A DNA stretch of 64,000 nucleotides from the NCBI GenBank assembly GCA_029265255.1, contig JAJUJQ010000011.1, positions 1 through 64,000 of the forward strand, in the 5' to 3' direction. This DNA is from Spirochaetota bacterium. GTDB taxonomy: Bacteria > Spirochaetota > Spirochaetia > Treponematales > Rectinemataceae. Shown piece after piece: positions 61,324 to 64,000 of the stretch. The notes under the pieces were generated by a model that ran no database searches, was not told the DNA's origin, and worked only from the letters and a program-made list of their open reading frames with translations. Numbering within the stretch: the stretch's first letter is position 1; the number at the start of each line of letters is the position of its first letter. Made by a program: the position numbers and the translations under genes.

Positions 61324-62046
61324 ATGGAACCAATTAAAAAGACCACAGTAGTCGAACAAGCCATTGAGAGAATCTATCAACTCATCAAGGATAATAATCT
61401 TAGGGCGGGTGATCGGCTTCCGAGTGAACGTGAATTATCCACTCTCCTTGGCATCTCAAGAAACTCGATGAGGGAAGCTTTGCGAGTGCTTGAGATGATC
61501 GGAGTAATAAAAGTGGAACATGGGAGCGGCATGGTCATCGATACAGGAAAAATTCTCGATGCCGTCACAAGACCGCTCTCCTTTGCCTTGATGATCAATC
61601 GCGAAAAAATTAATGAATTATTCGAAACACGCCTCATTGTTGAAACCGCGTGCGCAAGCATTGCCGCCGAACGCGCGACACAAGAAGAAATAGATACATT
61701 GAAGAATGCCTATGCCAAGCTACTAAAATATCAGCACGATCGAGCGAAAGGCATTCAGATTGAGCTGTCGATTCATGATCTCATTGCGAAAGCAACGCAT
61801 AACGATGTGCTGCAGAAAATCATTAGTTCTCTTCGACAAATACTCAGAGAGAGCCGAGAAATGAGCGTGCCATCAACGGGTGTCACCCCAGCCACAGTAG
61901 AATCTCAACGGCAAATCATCGAAGCGATCGCGCAACATAACCCGACCGTAGCCCGGGAAAAAATGCATGAACACCTCATGGCCGTGTCAGAGAGAGTTCG
62001 GCGTGGGATCGAGGCTCATATGAACAATGAAAAGGAGGAGTCATGA
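61324..62046 (+). CDS. GntR-family (FadR-type) transcriptional regulator
   Basis: 240 residues: N-terminal winged helix (about 8-75, DRLPSERELSTLLGISR and REALRVLEMIGVIKVEHGSG) and a C-terminal all-helical FCD domain with histidines and acids typical of metal-dependent effector binding (IHDLIAKATHN). Probably represses this operon until the transported acid or an intermediate binds. Starts 2 nt after the permease and overlaps the next gene by 4 nt. Confidence 0.92.
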   Translation: MEPIKKTTVVEQAIERIYQLIKDNNLRAGDRLPSERELSTLLGISRNSMREALRVLEMIGVIKVEHGSGMVIDTGKILDAVTRPLSFALMINREKINELFETRLIVETACASIAAERATQEEIDTLKNAYAKLLKYQHDRAKGIQIELSIHDLIAKATHNDVLQKIISSLRQILRESREMSVPSTGVTPATVESQRQIIEAIAQHNPTVAREKMHEHLMAVSERVRRGIEAHMNNEKEES

Positions 62047-63275
62047 GCGAACTGAATGATCCACAGACACCCTACTATCAAGACAATAAATTCTGGGTAA
62101 GCCCGTTCAATTTTTATTCGAATGTAACCCTTTCGCGGAATGCTCCTTCGAACGTGATTATCCATGATGCCACTCTTCGAGATGGCGAGCAAACACCTGG
62201 TGTGGTATTTCGAAAGGAGCATAAAATCGCCATCGCCAAAGCGCTTGATAAAGTCGGAGTGCACAGAATTGAAGCGGGGATGCCTGCAGTCTCGGGGGAG
62301 GATTTCAAAGCGGTCAAAGATATCGTCGCGCTTGGACTCAAGGCGCAGATATTTGCTTTTTGCCGGGCACTAAAGGAAGATATCGATAAGGCACTCGAGA
62401 GTGGGGTTCATGGCGTTATCATCGAAATTCCGATCGGCTATCCAAAGCTAGTCCATCAATTTGGATGGACATGGGAGGATGTGCTCAGGAAATCTGTTCC
62501 CATCATCAATTATGCGAAATCAAAAGGGTTGTATACCGTCTATTTCCCCTATGACACCACCCGAGCAAGAGAATCTGACCTTGATGCGTTGCTTGAAGGC
62601 ATCATGCGGGAATCGCCGCCGGATTCTATCGGGCTGGTCGATACGATGGGATGCGCTTCCCCTGAAGCCATTCAATATCTTACCAGGAAATTAATCGAAA
62701 TCACCAAACTTCCTGTGGAAGTACATACCCATAATGATTTTGGACTCGCCATTGCTACTGAATTAGCCGCAGTCAGCGCAGGAGCGCAGGTCGTTCATTC
62801 CTGTGTCAATGGCTTAGGAGAACGAACAGGAAACGCTGCACTTGAAGAACTCATTTTTGCGCTGAATCTGCTGTATGGAATTGATACCCATTGCGACTAT
62901 GGCGCTTTGCCTGAGCTGTGTGGGCTAGTCGAATCTCTAAGCGGTGTAACCCTCGCACCGAATAAGCCAATCATTGGATCAAGGAATTACACGCGCGAAT
63001 CCGGAATAGGGGTCAATCTTGTCGTTGAAAAGCCGCTGGCGATGTTTGCAACCGACCCTGCAATACTTGGAAAGCAAGGACAGGTTGTTTTAGGAAAAAA
63101 GAGCGGAAAGCTTTCAGTGTATTACAAATTGAAGGAGCTTGGACTTGCGCCCTTGAATGAAGTGCAAGTTGATACGGTACTCGCGGCGATAAAGAAGCTA
63201 GGAAATGAGGAACGAAGGCTTGTAACCGATGAAGAGTTCTGCGCAATCGTCGAAAAAGCGAGAAAAGGAGAATAA
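62043..63275 (+). CDS. DRE-TIM metallolyase, homocitrate/isopropylmalate synthase-like
   Basis: 410 residues. TIM barrel with D42-A-T-L-R-D-G-E-Q (metal and general base region) and H228-T-H-N-D-F-G (metal histidines), and CVNGLGERTGNAALEEL. The length is that of the short NifV/homocitrate-like group; there is no LeuA allosteric domain. It would perform a Claisen condensation or its reverse on a 2-oxo acid. Location in a transporter operon favours a catabolic cleavage or chain-extension role. ATGA overlap with the regulator. Confidence 0.85.
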   Translation: MSELNDPQTPYYQDNKFWVSPFNFYSNVTLSRNAPSNVIIHDATLRDGEQTPGVVFRKEHKIAIAKALDKVGVHRIEAGMPAVSGEDFKAVKDIVALGLKAQIFAFCRALKEDIDKALESGVHGVIIEIPIGYPKLVHQFGWTWEDVLRKSVPIINYAKSKGLYTVYFPYDTTRARESDLDALLEGIMRESPPDSIGLVDTMGCASPEAIQYLTRKLIEITKLPVEVHTHNDFGLAIATELAAVSAGAQVVHSCVNGLGERTGNAALEELIFALNLLYGIDTHCDYGALPELCGLVESLSGVTLAPNKPIIGSRNYTRESGIGVNLVVEKPLAMFATDPAILGKQGQVVLGKKSGKLSVYYKLKELGLAPLNEVQVDTVLAAIKKLGNEERRLVTDEEFCAIVEKARKGE

Positions 63276-63276
63276 C

Positions 63277-63975
63277 ATGGCTGTTACCCTCATTGATTTG
63301 AGCCAAGAAATATACGAAGGTATGCCGGTATTTATGGATCACCCCAAGGTGACAATTCGCCCTGCGGTGACGCACGAGCAGCGGGCTGGCATTACCAACT
63401 CCCCTATCGCTTCACCAGTTGTGCATGCCATTACCCTAGGAGAGCATACGGGCACCCATGTCGATGCCTACAACCATTTCCGCAAAGAAAATTATGGCGA
63501 ATCTATCGACACCATGCCTCTCTCGCTCTTCTATACCGAAGCAATTTGCCTTGATTTCTCCTATAAGAAACCTTTGGATCTCATCACAATCAGCGAGATC
63601 GAAGAGGCGCTGAAGAGAGAGAATAAAGAAATAAAAAAAGGTGATACCGTCCTATTCTATACAGACCACTATCGGCGCTACTACGGAAGCCCAGAATGGC
63701 CGAACGGCCCAGGGCTCACTCCCGAGGATGTCCAATGGCTATGGAATCAAGGGATTACCGCCTTTGCGGTAGAAACGATATCGCCCGGGGTGGTTGGAAA
63801 GGGAAATAAGGAAATCCACACGCTCTGTGGTGAACTGCGTTTCCCTCACTATGAGAATGTGATCAATATGCATCTTCTCATTCCCTATAGAAGATTCATC
63901 TTTGCTGCCTTCCCCCTTAAAATACGAGGCGGGACAGGTTCGCCAGTAAGAGCCGTTGCAATCATTCAAGGGTAA
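63277..63975 (+). CDS. cyclase-family metal-dependent hydrolase (kynurenine formamidase-like)
   Basis: 232 residues. The family motif HxGTHxDxxxH is intact (H57, H61, D63, H67 in HTGTHVDAYNHF). Relatives hydrolyse N-formylkynurenine, isatin or cyclic amides and lactones. AAAAGGAG lies 6 nt before the ATG, 1 nt after the preceding stop. The substrate is unknown; with the DRE-TIM enzyme it may open a ring or lactone before or after carbon-carbon cleavage. Confidence 0.9.
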   Translation: MAVTLIDLSQEIYEGMPVFMDHPKVTIRPAVTHEQRAGITNSPIASPVVHAITLGEHTGTHVDAYNHFRKENYGESIDTMPLSLFYTEAICLDFSYKKPLDLITISEIEEALKRENKEIKKGDTVLFYTDHYRRYYGSPEWPNGPGLTPEDVQWLWNQGITAFAVETISPGVVGKGNKEIHTLCGELRFPHYENVINMHLLIPYRRFIFAAFPLKIRGGTGSPVRAVAIIQG

Positions 63976-63978
63976 CGT

Positions 63979-64000
63979 ATGCCTGAAGCATCCAAGGAAA
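63979..64000 (+). CDS. start of the next operon gene, cut by the window edge
   Basis: ATG at 63979 with AAGGG 6 nt upstream, 3 nt after the cyclase-family stop; the visible residues are MPEASKE. The operon therefore continues to the right. Confidence 0.5.

Larger units (their letters stand above)
57311..64000. mobile_element. left end of a probable genomic island, right end outside the window
   Basis: Begins at the truncated tRNA-Arg(CCT), continues with gene-poor AT-rich DNA carrying tandem 11-bp repeats, and then a compact TAXI-TRAP catabolic operon whose coding DNA looks somewhat more A/T-rich than the chromosome to the left. No integrase gene is visible; if the island is intact it and a full tRNA-Arg(CCT) should lie beyond 64000. 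Boundaries are inferred. Confidence 0.5.

Noticed and set aside
1..64000. CRISPR arrays, rRNA genes and intact insertion sequences
   Set aside because: No regularly spaced repeats, no rRNA signatures and no transposase with terminal inverted repeats were found on reading.

Overview
This window looks like a chromosomal segment of a diderm, moderately GC-rich bacterium, most likely a spirochaete (Spirochaetota, Treponema/Rectinema-like). That assignment is an inference from gene content: a phoH-pgpH-ybeY-corC block, an LptD-type outer membrane protein without other LPS genes, a helix-turn-helix/PTS IIA fusion, a DUF4416 protein, a short SMC, and a tmRNA whose tag ends in ALAA. No rRNA, CRISPR array or intact insertion sequence is visible.

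Layout. 0-15.5 kb, mostly minus strand: aroA, gdhA, a CorC-like CBS protein, ybeY, pgpH, phoH, lptD, uvrA, a deoxyinosine glycosylase and ychF. 15.6-24.2 kb, plus strand: a class I aminotransferase; a five-gene trans-envelope cassette (ABC ATPase, two FtsX-type permeases, a LolA-like periplasmic carrier and an outer membrane barrel); and a flavodiiron protein. 24.2-34.3 kb: an OadB/OadG sodium-pump pair, mnmA, the tmRNA gene ssrA, a LOG-family gene, an NSS sodium symporter with a 32-residue small subunit, NAD salvage genes (pncA-pncB) and an exported barrel-like protein. 34.4-46.6 kb: a glutaredoxin-like protein, an HExxH protein, lysO, pyrK-pyrD, pstB-phoU-phoB-phoR, DUF4416, an oligopeptide-binding protein, a long thymidine-kinase-like protein and an alanyl-tRNA editing protein. 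46.6-57.2 kb: smc, the PTS IIA fusion, recX, rpsI-rplM, a small membrane protein, an RNase II-family enzyme, an unusual cyclase-like membrane protein and a VUT/YhhQ transporter.

The right end is different. At 57311-57357 lies the 3' half of a tRNA-Arg(CCT) gene with no 5' half, followed by about 1 kb of gene-poor AT-rich DNA carrying a tandem 11-bp repeat. After that comes a compact operon (TAXI-TRAP binding protein, fused TRAP permease, GntR/FadR regulator, DRE-TIM aldol/Claisen-type enzyme, metal-dependent cyclase-family hydrolase). This is the signature of one end of a genomic island whose cargo imports and processes an unidentified organic acid.

Two regulatory patterns recur. First, many genes have a sigma70-like promoter whose -10 box ends only 7-9 nt before the ATG, with no Shine-Dalgarno, implying leaderless mRNAs. 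Second, related A/T-rich palindromes (AAATTTC/GAAATTT-like) lie upstream of gdhA, the aminotransferase, the NSS symporter and the TAXI-TRAP operon, suggesting a shared regulator of amino-acid or nitrogen metabolism.
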